A stretch of DNA of 64,000 nucleotides from CAZWSX01 sp964636985. Its GTDB lineage: Bacteria > Planctomycetota > Planctomycetia > Pirellulales > Pirellulaceae. The stretch covers positions 52,409-116,408 of the forward strand of contig CAZWSX010000026.1 in NCBI GenBank assembly GCA_964636985.1, written 5' to 3'. Each line of letters opens with the position of its first letter. Position 1 is the stretch's first letter. This document shows, piece by piece, positions 52,067 to 61,708 of this stretch. The position numbers and the translations under genes are program-made. The notes beneath the pieces are model-generated. The model was given only the letters and a program-made list of their open reading frames with translations. It did not search any database and had not been told where the DNA came from.

Positions 52067-53896
52067 TTAGTTTCGCGGAATTCCCAGCTGCGCAAATACG
52101 TGCGAGCGTGCATTCTGCAACATCTGTGGACTACCTTCTAAACGGTCAAATGCGTCTTTAGCAACTTCAAACCTGTTTTTGATTTCGGCGTCAATGGGAT
52201 AGCCATGGGCCTCGAGGTATTCAAAGATCACGCAAGCCATAAGGAGATTGTTCATCATCTCATCCAACTTCGACTCACCGTGTAAGGAGGCTATATTGAA
52301 ATAGGCGCCACCCAAGTAATAGAGGGCATTCATTCCGTCATACAGATAGCCTGCTTTGGAAATCACGTTTTCGAAGCACACCGCGGCCTGATCGTGTGCC
52401 ACGAGCGATTCCTCAATGCGGCTGCATTGCGCCAGCGCGGCCCCGCAGCGACCGAATGCCGTTCCCAAGGTCATCGTACTATCGGAATCGCCGACGGCCT
52501 TGTGAATTGCCAAGCGTAACGAAAGGCACTCTCGAAAATAGTTGTCCGCGCGAGGGAACTCTCTTTTCATTAGCGCGCAATCGCCTAGGCGCTCCAATGC
52601 GATGGACGCCGAACGGACAAAAAAAAGATCGGCGTCGTCGCCGAGTTCCATCTTCGACTTGCAAACGGACAAGGCGATTTCAAAGCAGCGAACGGCCTGA
52701 TCGATGTCTCCACGGGATCTCCAGCCGTCGCCTAGCGTGACACCATCTTGGCAGAGGTCGACCGCACTCACGCGACCTGCGTCGGCAAGATACTGTCGGT
52801 GGCGAACCTCAAGCCATTTGGAAACCACCGTCATATAGGTCGCTGCCGGAGTTTCTTGTCGGGTCAAGGAAGCGACTTGCATCAGCGTCTTGCGAGCCTG
52901 ATCGAAAGCCTCATACGAACCATCTAAGTCATCGTTCGTTAGGAGCGCTTCACCGAGCAATTGCTGGCAGACGCCGACGTTGTAGTGCAACTGAACATCC
53001 GCGGCCACGGGACCCGGATTCTCAAAGAGCGAAAGGGTGCTGCGCAATAACTCGATCGTCAGATCCCTCTCATCAAAACTCAGCAGCTGCTGCGAAAAAG
53101 CTGCGGCGTCTTCTACGAGCGATTTCGCGTTTTTCTGTTGTGCTCCGCCAAGAGCAGCCGCCTGTACGTCGACGAGAAGCCCCTGCGCACTCAACTTCGC
53201 GGCCTCGCGTTGATTGCGGAGTTCTTGTTGTATGGAGCCGCCTTGTCGATAGGCGAGGGCTAGACGCTCCCTGGAGCGGAAATTCCTGGAGTCCGTCTCA
53301 ACCCAACCTTCGAGGATATGGATCACTTCCGTATTTTCAACGAACGCTTCCTCGAGTCGTTTTGCTTTGAGCAGAGCCCTCGCCAGCCGGCCTCGATCCA
53401 CGATGTTCTGCTCACGGAGTTCGAATGAAGCTCGATCCTCATTGATGATTTCATCGGAAACTGCGACGCACAGTCGAGAAGACTCGACGGCCTCCTCGTA
53501 TCGACCAAGCCCCATCAGCGCGTTGGCAATTTTTCCTCGGCAAAAACCGACGCGATACCTGGCCGCCGGGCCGAGTGGATTCTTTCTCAACAGTTCTTCG
53601 CAAAGATCGAGCGCTCGCCGGTAGTTGATCAGTGCGTTTTCAAAGTCGCCTGACTTCATATCCAGATTTCCCTGTGTTCCCAAGGAAATGAAAGAGTAAT
53701 GCGCTCGCCGAGCCGCCCCTCCCGGATAGTCATTCAGGACAACCGCTGTCCGCTCGAAGGCCTTTCGGGCGTCTTCGATTTCTCCCAGTTCCGACAAGGT
53801 ATTGCCTTTCGAACCCGGCTTGGGAAAGCGTTCCAGCCGTCCGCAATCCATCCAGTCGCCGGATCGCATGCTCCTGGTGCAGGCGTGCGTCGGCAA
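52067..53896 (-). CDS. TPR-repeat C-terminal part of a frame-shifted STAND protein
   Basis: This 609-residue frame is almost all TPR helices (for example NTLSELGEIEDARKAFERTA; IANALMGLGRYEEAVESSRL; LGEALLTNDDLDGSYEAFDQ). Its first 30 residues (MPTHACTRSMRSG) are not TPR and no ribosome site precedes the TTG at 53896. It overlaps the frame of the upstream STAND gene by 167 bases. Both the quality of the TPR frame and the abrupt loss of sense in the upstream frame put a frame change around 53822-53830, so it is probably the C-terminal half of that protein. Confidence 0.8.
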   Translation of the reverse strand: MPTHACTRSMRSGDWMDCGRLERFPKPGSKGNTLSELGEIEDARKAFERTAVVLNDYPGGAARRAHYSFISLGTQGNLDMKSGDFENALINYRRALDLCEELLRKNPLGPAARYRVGFCRGKIANALMGLGRYEEAVESSRLCVAVSDEIINEDRASFELREQNIVDRGRLARALLKAKRLEEAFVENTEVIHILEGWVETDSRNFRSRERLALAYRQGGSIQQELRNQREAAKLSAQGLLVDVQAAALGGAQQKNAKSLVEDAAAFSQQLLSFDERDLTIELLRSTLSLFENPGPVAADVQLHYNVGVCQQLLGEALLTNDDLDGSYEAFDQARKTLMQVASLTRQETPAATYMTVVSKWLEVRHRQYLADAGRVSAVDLCQDGVTLGDGWRSRGDIDQAVRCFEIALSVCKSKMELGDDADLFFVRSASIALERLGDCALMKREFPRADNYFRECLSLRLAIHKAVGDSDSTMTLGTAFGRCGAALAQCSRIEESLVAHDQAAVCFENVISKAGYLYDGMNALYYLGGAYFNIASLHGESKLDEMMNNLLMACVIFEYLEAHGYPIDAEIKNRFEVAKDAFDRLEGSPQMLQNARSHVFAQLGIPRN

Positions 53897-56549
53897 GCTT
53901 CCGCATCCGCACTTCGGCGGACGCCAAGCGACTCAAACATGCAGCGACGTCTTCGGCGATCAAATCGCAAGTCCGCTCGTCTTCAATATTTGAAGCAGCG
54001 CGATACGCGTCGTTGAGCAGGCTCCAAGCGTCATCGGTCGACCCTTGCATTAGCAGAACCGACCCGAAGCGATACTTGTTGCGAAAGAGCTCCGCCTTGG
54101 CACCGACGTGTTCGGGATTTTCCGATAGGACTCGCTCGATCGCCGGTTTGCAGGATTGAAGTATCTGGCGAAGGCAGCCGCTCGCGACATGCAGTTCGTT
54201 CTGCAGAACGCGGGCAATTTCGATAATTTCATCATGCGACAAGCCGTCTACCGTGAGCATGCCTGTGACAAATCGTGTGCTTGTACTTGCGTTGACACGG
54301 AGCTTCGAACCGCGCGCGGGTCCGAAGGTGGGATCTTGCCCGAGGTCTCCGAACAGTTCCGGTACACCCTGGGCCAGTTCTAGAAGTTTTTCAAGCTGAC
54401 CGTCCTCTTCCAGGTAATGCCCGTCGCCCGCCCACAAAATCACATTAGGGCTATTCAAACATTCCTCAACAATGGATGTCGCGGCGTACGGCAGCGCCGG
54501 ATTGCTATTGCCCAAACCGGCCAGGTACTTCGCGCATGCGACCTGATCTCCAGAGGCAAGAAGGTGATGCATGGTTTCGCTCTGGCGTACTTCGTCGTCG
54601 GCGGGAAGCTGGAGCAGGTGTTCGACGATTTGGCGGTGAAGGGAAGTACGTCTTTCCTTGTCGGAGGAAATTCTCTCGCGAACCGCCTCGTGTAGTTGCT
54701 CGTGAAGAAACGTCCAGGACGCCGTTGCGCCCCGCTCAACCAATTGCGAACCGAGGAAACGGCGAATACCTGCGAACGTAAGATCGCTCCAAGGCACGCC
54801 AGCGACGAGGGGAATGAGTTGTTGCAGATCCGTATTCCGCCATCCGTTGCGGGACACGGCGATCAGGTCGAGCAACGCACGGACCCAGCCAGCACCAAAA
54901 TGTCGCTCCGGTCTCTCCACCAACGTTCCGAAGGCCGAGCGCAATTCGGCCGGAAATTGTTCGGCTTCCCGAGTGACCAACGCGGTTATGCGGCGGTGAG
55001 CGGGCAAAGATGCAAACTCTTGATCGGCCCGCGCAAAGTCGTCGCCTTCCATGAGATTCAAAGAGTCCAAAGCCAATCGCAGCCAGAGAGGATTTCCAGA
55101 AGCCGGCTCACCAGACTCGCGTTTTTTGTCGAACAAGACTCTCAGCGATTCCTGACTCGGCTGACGGTGATATCGTTGGTACACAAGCTTTGCAAACGAC
55201 CGCCCCTCTTCCTGCGAAAACGGAGGAAGATTCTTCGTCTCGACGTTGGAAACGAGATCCCCTCCGGTGAACTTGGAGAGTGCCGTTACGATTACGCGAA
55301 CATTCGATGGCAGTACCGAAGGCAGCCAGGTAAGCGACGTGGCCTGCGAGGCGTCCAAGAACTGGTTGAGCCCATCAGCGAGGATCACAATTCGCTCGGA
55401 CCGCGACACTTCATGCAAAAGGCGGGCAAATTCTTCCAAAACGTCGTTTGGTGTCGCCAATTGGGGGACCGCGTCGTCCGCTTCTCGGTTGTTGAGTGTT
55501 CGTTGGAATTGAGACAGTTCGAATATCCACCGCCGCTGCATCCGCTCGATGGAGTCCGATCCAGCGAAGATGCCAGCTGCATGTGCCAGCACAACCCGCT
55601 TGCCGCCTTGCAACTCGCGGTACACATTTCCAAAGAGGCTGCTCTTTCCGGAACCGGGCTCGCCTTGGACATAAACTGCCTGCGGCGACTCGTTGTTATC
55701 AGGCCGGAGAGCATACTCCAATAAGTCTCGCGTGAAGGCCTCGCGACCAACGAACTCGGCGAGTCGATCGTCGACAAACGATTCGAGCAGTTCCCGGTCG
55801 ATCTCTTGCCAAGTCGCCGGAGCCGCCCGCACTTGGGCCTTCGTATCTTCGTCGAGATCCTGCCATAAGTCTTCGAAGACCCGATCTCCCCACACCTTGA
55901 GACTGTCGTAATCGATGCAGTTTTCAGTAGGTTTCCAGGCCGCCGAATAACCACGGACACGATCGCGCGTTCGTGGGTCGGATTGCAGCCGGCTCTTGAG
56001 CCTCTTGAGTTGCTCCGTGGGGCCCTCGCCGTCGACATGCACGGGGCCTTGATACGCCTCGGCGACCTCGGATTGCATCTCGCCGTAAGGAAGCCGTTCG
56101 CGGAGGTAAAACCAGGCCCTTACAGTCGGCGCGTCGGATTCCAGCGCACCGTACCGCACTTCGAGTTCGGTCACGCTGATACCTTCGATGTCGTTATGAA
56201 AGCCGACCTGCTCGACGGCGGCTTTCATTCGATCAGCGGGAGGCGTCCACCCATAGCGGTCGCCGATCAACCCGATGAAGAACGGACGAGACCGCCCTAT
56301 TTCTCGCAGGCAAACTTGAAGAACCTCTAGGTCCCGTTCAGCCTCGGAGCCAATATCCGCGGTTTCGACTCCCTGCCGAAGATCGATGATCTCCAGCCGA
56401 TGGAATCGCCCGCGCAGTCGATGAGCGATTTCCGGAAAGACGTGAGCCCGCAGGTAGTCGCGTTCGGCATGCATGTCGCGAAAGGTGCTCGACACGAAAA
56501 TCGGTCTGACAGTCCATTTGCGGCTGTTGATTCGGTTTTGATCCTGCAC
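53730..56549 (-). CDS. DUF4062 and STAND/NACHT-type NTPase, N-terminal part of a frame-shifted gene
   Basis: The 939-residue protein begins with a DUF4062 domain (RPIFVSSTFRDMHAERDYLR) up to about residue 110, then a linker and a STAND NTPase: Walker A QGEPGSGKSSLFG at about 298 and Walker B ERIVILADGLNQFLD at about 386. It has a winged-helix-like region, and TPR-type helices begin near 780. DUF4062 plus NACHT plus repeats is an architecture of bacterial signalling or conflict proteins. The frame leaves the TPR pattern near 53825 and ends 30 codons later in unrelated residues. The TPR continues in another frame at 52067. Start MQDQNRINSRKW at 56549 fits. Confidence 0.85.
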   Translation of the reverse strand: MQDQNRINSRKWTVRPIFVSSTFRDMHAERDYLRAHVFPEIAHRLRGRFHRLEIIDLRQGVETADIGSEAERDLEVLQVCLREIGRSRPFFIGLIGDRYGWTPPADRMKAAVEQVGFHNDIEGISVTELEVRYGALESDAPTVRAWFYLRERLPYGEMQSEVAEAYQGPVHVDGEGPTEQLKRLKSRLQSDPRTRDRVRGYSAAWKPTENCIDYDSLKVWGDRVFEDLWQDLDEDTKAQVRAAPATWQEIDRELLESFVDDRLAEFVGREAFTRDLLEYALRPDNNESPQAVYVQGEPGSGKSSLFGNVYRELQGGKRVVLAHAAGIFAGSDSIERMQRRWIFELSQFQRTLNNREADDAVPQLATPNDVLEEFARLLHEVSRSERIVILADGLNQFLDASQATSLTWLPSVLPSNVRVIVTALSKFTGGDLVSNVETKNLPPFSQEEGRSFAKLVYQRYHRQPSQESLRVLFDKKRESGEPASGNPLWLRLALDSLNLMEGDDFARADQEFASLPAHRRITALVTREAEQFPAELRSAFGTLVERPERHFGAGWVRALLDLIAVSRNGWRNTDLQQLIPLVAGVPWSDLTFAGIRRFLGSQLVERGATASWTFLHEQLHEAVRERISSDKERRTSLHRQIVEHLLQLPADDEVRQSETMHHLLASGDQVACAKYLAGLGNSNPALPYAATSIVEECLNSPNVILWAGDGHYLEEDGQLEKLLELAQGVPELFGDLGQDPTFGPARGSKLRVNASTSTRFVTGMLTVDGLSHDEIIEIARVLQNELHVASGCLRQILQSCKPAIERVLSENPEHVGAKAELFRNKYRFGSVLLMQGSTDDAWSLLNDAYRAASNIEDERTCDLIAEDVAACLSRLASAEVRMRKLADARLHQEHAIRRLDGLRTAGTLSQAGFERQYLVGTGRNRRRPKGLRADSGCPE

Positions 56550-56676
56550 GTCTTTTGCTCCATGAAGTCGCTAATGACGAGAAGCTCACACGGTGGCCGC
56601 CTGGCGAATCACTTCAGGCTAACATTGCCCCAGAGTGGCGTACTGGCGCGAGGATTTCACACTGGGCTGGTCGACT

Positions 56677-57351
56677 TTAGCTGTCCGTCGCTGTCAGGTT
56701 CTTATCCAGTTGCGGCTTATCGGCTACTCGCAGTGCGTACAACAGGACGAACGCTGCGTAGAACGAAACAAAAAAGCACCAATGGCTGGCGGCGCTGTCG
56801 GTTGTCAGATAACTGTACGTCGCCCAGGCCCACCCCCACGACACGATCACCAGACTTTGCCAGAAGGGACGCCACCAAAGTAGAAACGGTGCCCCAATTA
56901 CCACCGCCCACAGCCCGTACGCCCACGCGGGAAAGACGGGCGGGTTCTCTGGCGACCACCAGTTGAGGTGTCCGTGCGCCGTGACCTGCGAAGTTAGGGG
57001 GCGATAAATCACGCGCGAGGCAACCACAACGGTCAGCCCCAAGAGCAGCAACAAGATGAAGGACCAGCGCCGCCCCCGCATCGGCACAACATACAGGGAA
57101 CCGAACAGCGGCCCCCACGCTTGCGCTAACAAGGCCAAGGGAATCAAGACGATCGTTAAAAGTCGATTGGTGAAACTACCAGGCGTCGGGCCATCGAGCC
57201 ACAGAGCCCCCGCCACCCACTGCATGGCCGTAATGCCCATCAGCCCCACCGCCGCCCACTTGAGTCGCGGGTTGTCTCGACGCAATAGATAGGCGGCGAC
57301 GCCGTAGACGCTGCCGCCGGCTAGCAGGCTCGATTTTGCATCGAAGCAAAT
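56677..57351 (-). CDS. Six-helix membrane protein, probable ATT start
   Basis: The protein (224 residues if it starts at ATT 57351) has about six membrane helices (LLAGGSVYGVAAYLLR; TNRLLTIVLIPLALLAQAW; WSFILLLLLGLTVVVASRVI; WAYGLWAVVIGAPFLLWW; FYAAFVLLYALRV). Reading upstream of the first standard start (TTG 57285), the frame stays sensible and gives ICFDAKSSLLAGGSVYG. This matches the MCF-x-A-x-ASLLAGG type N-terminus of a family of small multi-helix membrane proteins. GGAGG sits nine bases before the ATT, and there is no ATG, GTG or TTG in frame upstream. Function unknown. Confidence 0.7.
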   Translation of the reverse strand: MCFDAKSSLLAGGSVYGVAAYLLRRDNPRLKWAAVGLMGITAMQWVAGALWLDGPTPGSFTNRLLTIVLIPLALLAQAWGPLFGSLYVVPMRGRRWSFILLLLLGLTVVVASRVIYRPLTSQVTAHGHLNWWSPENPPVFPAWAYGLWAVVIGAPFLLWWRPFWQSLVIVSWGWAWATYSYLTTDSAASHWCFFVSFYAAFVLLYALRVADKPQLDKNLTATDS

Positions 57352-57517
57352 GCGAAACTCCCTCCGAGATGGTGGATTCGAGCGGCGGGGACGAGCAACA
57401 TCGCGGCGCCATGGCTGCCGCGAGCGTGCGATCCACCGAGTTTACCACCTCCGGATGGCCTCGCGCGGACCCATTTCACCGGGTCCGCGCGATCCCACAA
57501 TCACCGACGGCGAATCG

Positions 57518-58228
57518 CTATTGCTTTTGAAGCTCCCAGCGTCCGCCTGCATGTCGGGTGAATTCGTAGCTGCCGGCCGATAGGGTCTGCGACTGCCGGT
57601 CCCCCGTGCCGTCATCGAAGGTGATGGTCCAGTTACGATCGGCGTCGAACTTCTGCGAGTAGCCGGGAGCCATCACGTAGGAGGTGCCATTGAGGTCGTA
57701 GCTTACACTCCCATTGGCCGATGCTGCCAACTTGAGTCGGATCGGGTCCGCCGAGGCGGAAGGCGACGGGGGAGGGGGCGACGGGAGAGGGGGGCTTTCT
57801 ACCACGACGCTGCTCGCCGGCGCGACATTGGTAACGGGCCTGGCTTCGAACGTGGGTGCCGGCAGCGGAGTGATATTCGGCCCTGTTGCGTAAAACGTGC
57901 CACTTGCTAGTTGACTATATCCATACACATATCGGCCATAGTTGCCAAATCCACTGGTGCCGGGGGCGTAACGAAGGCCGCCGTACGCGGCGGGGTTCGC
58001 GTAGCCATTCCTTCCATAGGGGACGCCCGGGAAATAACCCCAGGTTGCCCCATCACTGGAAAGACCGCTGACATAGGTTCTCGTTCCATACACGCCGCCA
58101 CCATAGTCTCCACGCCCAAAGGCGCGCCCGTATCCCAGGACTCGCCCTTGGGCGGAGGCTTCCGATACGACGAACAGCAATCCGACGGTGACAACGATCC
58201 ACGGCAAAAGCGCAAAGCGTCGAGACAT
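57518..58228 (-). CDS. Secreted Gly/Tyr-rich hypothetical protein
   Basis: A signal peptide (LLPWIVVTVGLLFVVSEASA) leads into a Gly/Tyr-rich region (residues 30-110; for example YGGLRYAPGTSGFGNYG), a Pro-Ser linker (LPSPPPPSPSASADP at about 148) and a small beta domain ending RRWELQKQ-like sequence (about 165-236; SYDLNGTSYVMAPGYSQKF). AAGGGAG lies before ATG 58228. It looks like a cell-surface or matrix protein of planctomycete type. No function can be assigned. Confidence 0.7.
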   Translation of the reverse strand: MSRRFALLPWIVVTVGLLFVVSEASAQGRVLGYGRAFGRGDYGGGVYGTRTYVSGLSSDGATWGYFPGVPYGRNGYANPAAYGGLRYAPGTSGFGNYGRYVYGYSQLASGTFYATGPNITPLPAPTFEARPVTNVAPASSVVVESPPLPSPPPPSPSASADPIRLKLAASANGSVSYDLNGTSYVMAPGYSQKFDADRNWTITFDDGTGDRQSQTLSAGSYEFTRHAGGRWELQKQ

Positions 58229-58511
58229 AAATCATCTCCCTTGCTAACGACATCCTTCTGATCACATCGCCCACGGCGTCACGGTACGCTCGGGAGTCCG
58301 TGGAACATTCGATACGGTGTGCGTTTTGTGCAACTGGCAGGCCACAAGCCAAAATGAGACCATCCGTAGCCCTTTTCACAAAAAGTGGTGTCTTATCTGC
58401 CAATCGAAGATTCGCGGCGACGCATTACGGAAGGAGGACAGCCCACGGCAATCATGCAGAGCAAAGCGTGATCACTTGGCCCCTCGCCTGGCTTGCTGGA
58501 TTCGCAGTTCC

Positions 58512-58754
58512 TTAGTTAACGAGATTAAACGGGTTAGTGACCACGGAATAATACAAAGCCGGTTCTCGTCGAAGGCATTCGCACCAGCGCGAGCCAAGAT
58601 CTTCGCAGCAGTCGGCCAGTTCGCCACGCTGATGGTGAAACGCTCTTTGAGAAATGACGCCCCAGCCGTAGGGATGCTTCGAGAACTTCAACCCGAACTC
58701 CTTGGCAATCCCATTGAGTTCGTCCAGCGAGAGCGTGGCGGAGGTGTTGGTCAT
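58512..58754 (-). CDS. Small hypothetical protein
   Basis: An 80-residue frame starting MTNTSATLSLDELNGIAKEF. ATG 58754 is preferred to 58793 because the longer form overlaps the divergent gene's upstream region. It has two cysteine-containing helices (ELADCCEDLGSRWCECLRRE). No domain was recognised and the ribosome site is weak. It may be real. Confidence 0.4.
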   Translation of the reverse strand: MTNTSATLSLDELNGIAKEFGLKFSKHPYGWGVISQRAFHHQRGELADCCEDLGSRWCECLRREPALYYSVVTNPFNLVN

Positions 58755-58880
58755 GTCTCGTCTCACTACTGGAGCCAAAAGTTCAAGCACCAATGTCGCG
58801 ACGATTTTATGGTTGCTTAGTTGCGCCTTTTCCGCCAGCGGGCAGGTGGCTATTCTGGGCGGCGATAGCTCCGCCCCGCG

Positions 58881-60806
58881 GTGAACACTACACTACGAGT
58901 TATGGCCGGATCGTCTCATGCTATCGTCCGCCCGCGCGTTGTTTCTCCGCAATCAGGAGAAGTCCTGTTGCTTGAGGACGTCGTGGCGATGCATCTGCAA
59001 TCAGGCGATCGCGGCGTAGTCGAAGTCTCAGGTGGCCCATTGACCGGCAAGACCACGGCGATTGCGCATCTGCGGCAGTTTTTTTCAGACGAACGTGAAC
59101 TCAGTTTCACCGACGCCGACGATCGGTCGCACAACTCTCTGGTTCCGCCAGGCCGTATCCATGTGGCGATGGCATCTCCAGACTTCGTGAGGCCCTCGCT
59201 TGGCAGATATCGACTCGCTCCCTGGGGGCAAGACGAGTGGATCGAGTATTTGCTTGCCGAGCACAAGAGTCGGTGCGGCAGCGTGATGAGTCGGCTTCGC
59301 GCTACACCGCCTGACTCGCTCAATGGGAATCCATTTCTGTGGCGCCTCGTACTCGATGACCTCGCCAGTGGCGACTCGATTCCATCGGCGACAGAATCCT
59401 TGCGGCGAATTGTGACTCGGCTTTTGCTGTCGAATCCGATCGGCGATCAACTGCGTACCTTTGCCTTGGTTTTGGCAGCACCACTGGCAATCGAGGTCGA
59501 TAGAGAAAGGCGCGAGTTGGAGAAGTACACCGTCAAGCAAACATTGCCGCGCTGGCTGTCGCTCGCGCCCGTGCGAACCCTACTTGCCGCCGAAGCCGTT
59601 GTACAGCAGTTGATCGCCGATGGCGAACTATCGCACCTGCGACGACCGTTGCCTTACTCGCTGATTTGCGAAGTAGCGGGGACCGTCAAGCTGAATGAAT
59701 CACTACAGTCGACGTTACGCGAAGTTCTCGCGGAGGACGTCATCTCGGTGCATGCCATGGCGGCAAGCCTGCTGCATGCCGCGGAAATCGGATGGAAGCC
59801 GACACGGAGTCCGGCGGAGACAAGCTGGACAACGATCAACCAGCTAAGCATGTTGCCCGATCTGAGTCGGGCCTATTTGCTCGACGCCAAGTGGACCGGG
59901 CTCGATTTACGATCCATTCGTCTCACGAAAGCGAATTTGCACGGCGCCATTCTGGAAAACGCCAACTTGGATGGAGCGCGCGTCGACTCCGCAACGCTTG
60001 CCGTCGCTAATTTGCGGGGCGCTTCCTTGTCGAGATTGAACGCTAAGTGCGCCGGTTTTTCCGGCGCCGATCTGTCGTTTGCCCGTGCGCCGAAGGCAAT
60101 CCTTCAGTCTGACCTGACGAATGCCAACTTGGAGGGAGCCCTTCTCACCGAGGCCTTGCTGACCGGAGCCATCCTAGCCCAGGCCTCTTTCGTTCGCGCG
60201 AATCTTTCCCAAGCCCAACTCGCTGGCGCCGATATTACGGGCGCGGATTTCACGCAAGCCAATCTTCAGGGAAGCCGCCTGAACGGCCTCGATCTGCGCC
60301 TGGCCTGTTTCCATTTCGCGATTTTTTCAAACGCGAAGTTGCAAGATTGCAACCTGGAGGGGATGGAGCTCTCGGGCGCCAATTTCGCAGCGGCCGATCT
60401 GCGTGGGGCCCTCCTGACGGGCTCCGTGATGATCCGCGCCAATCTACGCGGAGCCGATTTGCGGCGTGCAGGCCTGGCCGACGTCGAATGGGAAGGCGTC
60501 GACTTGCGCGATGCCGACCTGCGGTTCGCCACGTTTCATCTCGGCTCCACGCGCTGTGGATTAGTCGACTCGCCTTATCCGTCGCACGGCACTCGCACCG
60601 GCTTCTATACCGACGACTACAACGAGCAAGACTTCAAGTCGCCCGAGGAAATCCGCAAGGCGAACCTGTGCGGTGCCGACCTGCGGGGCGCCAACATCGA
60701 AGACGTCGATTTCTATCTCGTCGACGTGCGAGACGCGCGTTACGACCATCAGCAGGAATTGCACCTGCGCCGCTGCAGCGCCATCTTGAGGGCCCGCGCT
60801 TTATAA
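58881..60806 (+). CDS. P-loop NTPase fused to pentapeptide repeats
   Basis: The 641-residue protein has a P-loop at about residue 52 (VEVSGGPLTGKTTAIAHL) in an N-terminal domain to about 300 that has an STAND-like helical part (NPFLWRLVLDDLASG). From about 335 it is made of pentapeptide repeats: ANLHGAILENANLDGARVD, ADITGADFTQANLQGSRLNG, ANLRGADLRRAGLADVEWEG. These fold as a right-handed beta helix; members of this fold can mimic DNA or act as scaffold. GTG 58881 or ATG 58902 may be the start. Its function is unknown; it may belong to a signalling or conflict system. Confidence 0.8.
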   Translation: MNTTLRVMAGSSHAIVRPRVVSPQSGEVLLLEDVVAMHLQSGDRGVVEVSGGPLTGKTTAIAHLRQFFSDERELSFTDADDRSHNSLVPPGRIHVAMASPDFVRPSLGRYRLAPWGQDEWIEYLLAEHKSRCGSVMSRLRATPPDSLNGNPFLWRLVLDDLASGDSIPSATESLRRIVTRLLLSNPIGDQLRTFALVLAAPLAIEVDRERRELEKYTVKQTLPRWLSLAPVRTLLAAEAVVQQLIADGELSHLRRPLPYSLICEVAGTVKLNESLQSTLREVLAEDVISVHAMAASLLHAAEIGWKPTRSPAETSWTTINQLSMLPDLSRAYLLDAKWTGLDLRSIRLTKANLHGAILENANLDGARVDSATLAVANLRGASLSRLNAKCAGFSGADLSFARAPKAILQSDLTNANLEGALLTEALLTGAILAQASFVRANLSQAQLAGADITGADFTQANLQGSRLNGLDLRLACFHFAIFSNAKLQDCNLEGMELSGANFAAADLRGALLTGSVMIRANLRGADLRRAGLADVEWEGVDLRDADLRFATFHLGSTRCGLVDSPYPSHGTRTGFYTDDYNEQDFKSPEEIRKANLCGADLRGANIEDVDFYLVDVRDARYDHQQELHLRRCSAILRARAL

Positions 60807-61070
60807 AACATCAGGCCATTGCTTTATCGCGGTTCGAAGTGCAGCGCATCCGCTCGTAGTTTCATTTTTCTGTTGGTTGTTGCGATCACATCACCACCAC
60901 TCAAATCCAGAAGGTACAAGCAATAGCGAACTCCCCAAAAATGTTACGGAGGACTGGCTGAAAATCGGCTCCGTGCGCGAAACCAACCGCGACACAATGC
61001 AAGAGGTCGACACGAATCAGCGTGCAGCGGAGTGTAAAGCAGGGAGGTAAGTCTTCATGCCCCACTGCGG

Positions 61071-61526
61071 CTAGGGTTTAGATTCGCTGCCCCGTTGCTC
61101 GCGCAGTAGCTCGATTTCGGCCTGCTGACGGGCGGCTCTTGCCACTAGTTCGATATCCGGGCCGCCAAGCCCAGCTTTAGATTGAGCGGCCAAGTAGTCC
61201 TCGCGTTCACGAAAGTTTTCCACGCGTTCTTTGGCGATGGCGATTCTGTCCTCGCGCGAGGTGGCCAAAGCCAGCTTCGCCTGTAAGAACTCGTCGTTCG
61301 CGAGAATCTGGTCATCAAAATGCTTGGGATCCAGTCTCGCCCGCGCCGTCGCGTATTCGAGGCGCTGCTTCAGTGTGTCGCGACGCTGTTCCATCAAGGC
61401 CGTGATCTGCTTATCGAAGTCCACCTTGGCGGCGTCGGCGGCACGCGACGGAGTCCGTGCGAACCAGGTGATCGAAAGGGCGCCAGCGCAGCACAAAAGT
61501 GCAAGACAGAGGATTCGTTTTGCCAT
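61071..61526 (-). CDS. Secreted coiled-coil hypothetical protein
   Basis: A signal peptide (ILCLALLCCAGALSITWFA) precedes a helical, charged region (DFDKQITALMEQRRDTLKQ; IAIAKERVENFREREDYLA) that is probably a coiled coil. GGAG lies eight bases before ATG 61526. Planctomycete genomes carry many such exported helical proteins near TolC-type efflux genes; none is near here. Function unknown. Confidence 0.65.
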   Translation of the reverse strand: MAKRILCLALLCCAGALSITWFARTPSRAADAAKVDFDKQITALMEQRRDTLKQRLEYATARARLDPKHFDDQILANDEFLQAKLALATSREDRIAIAKERVENFREREDYLAAQSKAGLGGPDIELVARAARQQAEIELLREQRGSESKP

Positions 61527-61708
61527 CGCTTACGCTCCGAAAAAGAGGTGAACGAAAGATGTAATCTCTAAGTACCCATTCGATCAACGGCTCGGGCGCC
61601 ACTGCCGACCATCATCCCTGCTCATGCGGGCAATTCGGCGATCTGCGGGGCAAATGCGGGCGGTCATCCTCGCACCGTAGCGGGGGCCAGCCCGAATCTT
61701 CAGAGCGA

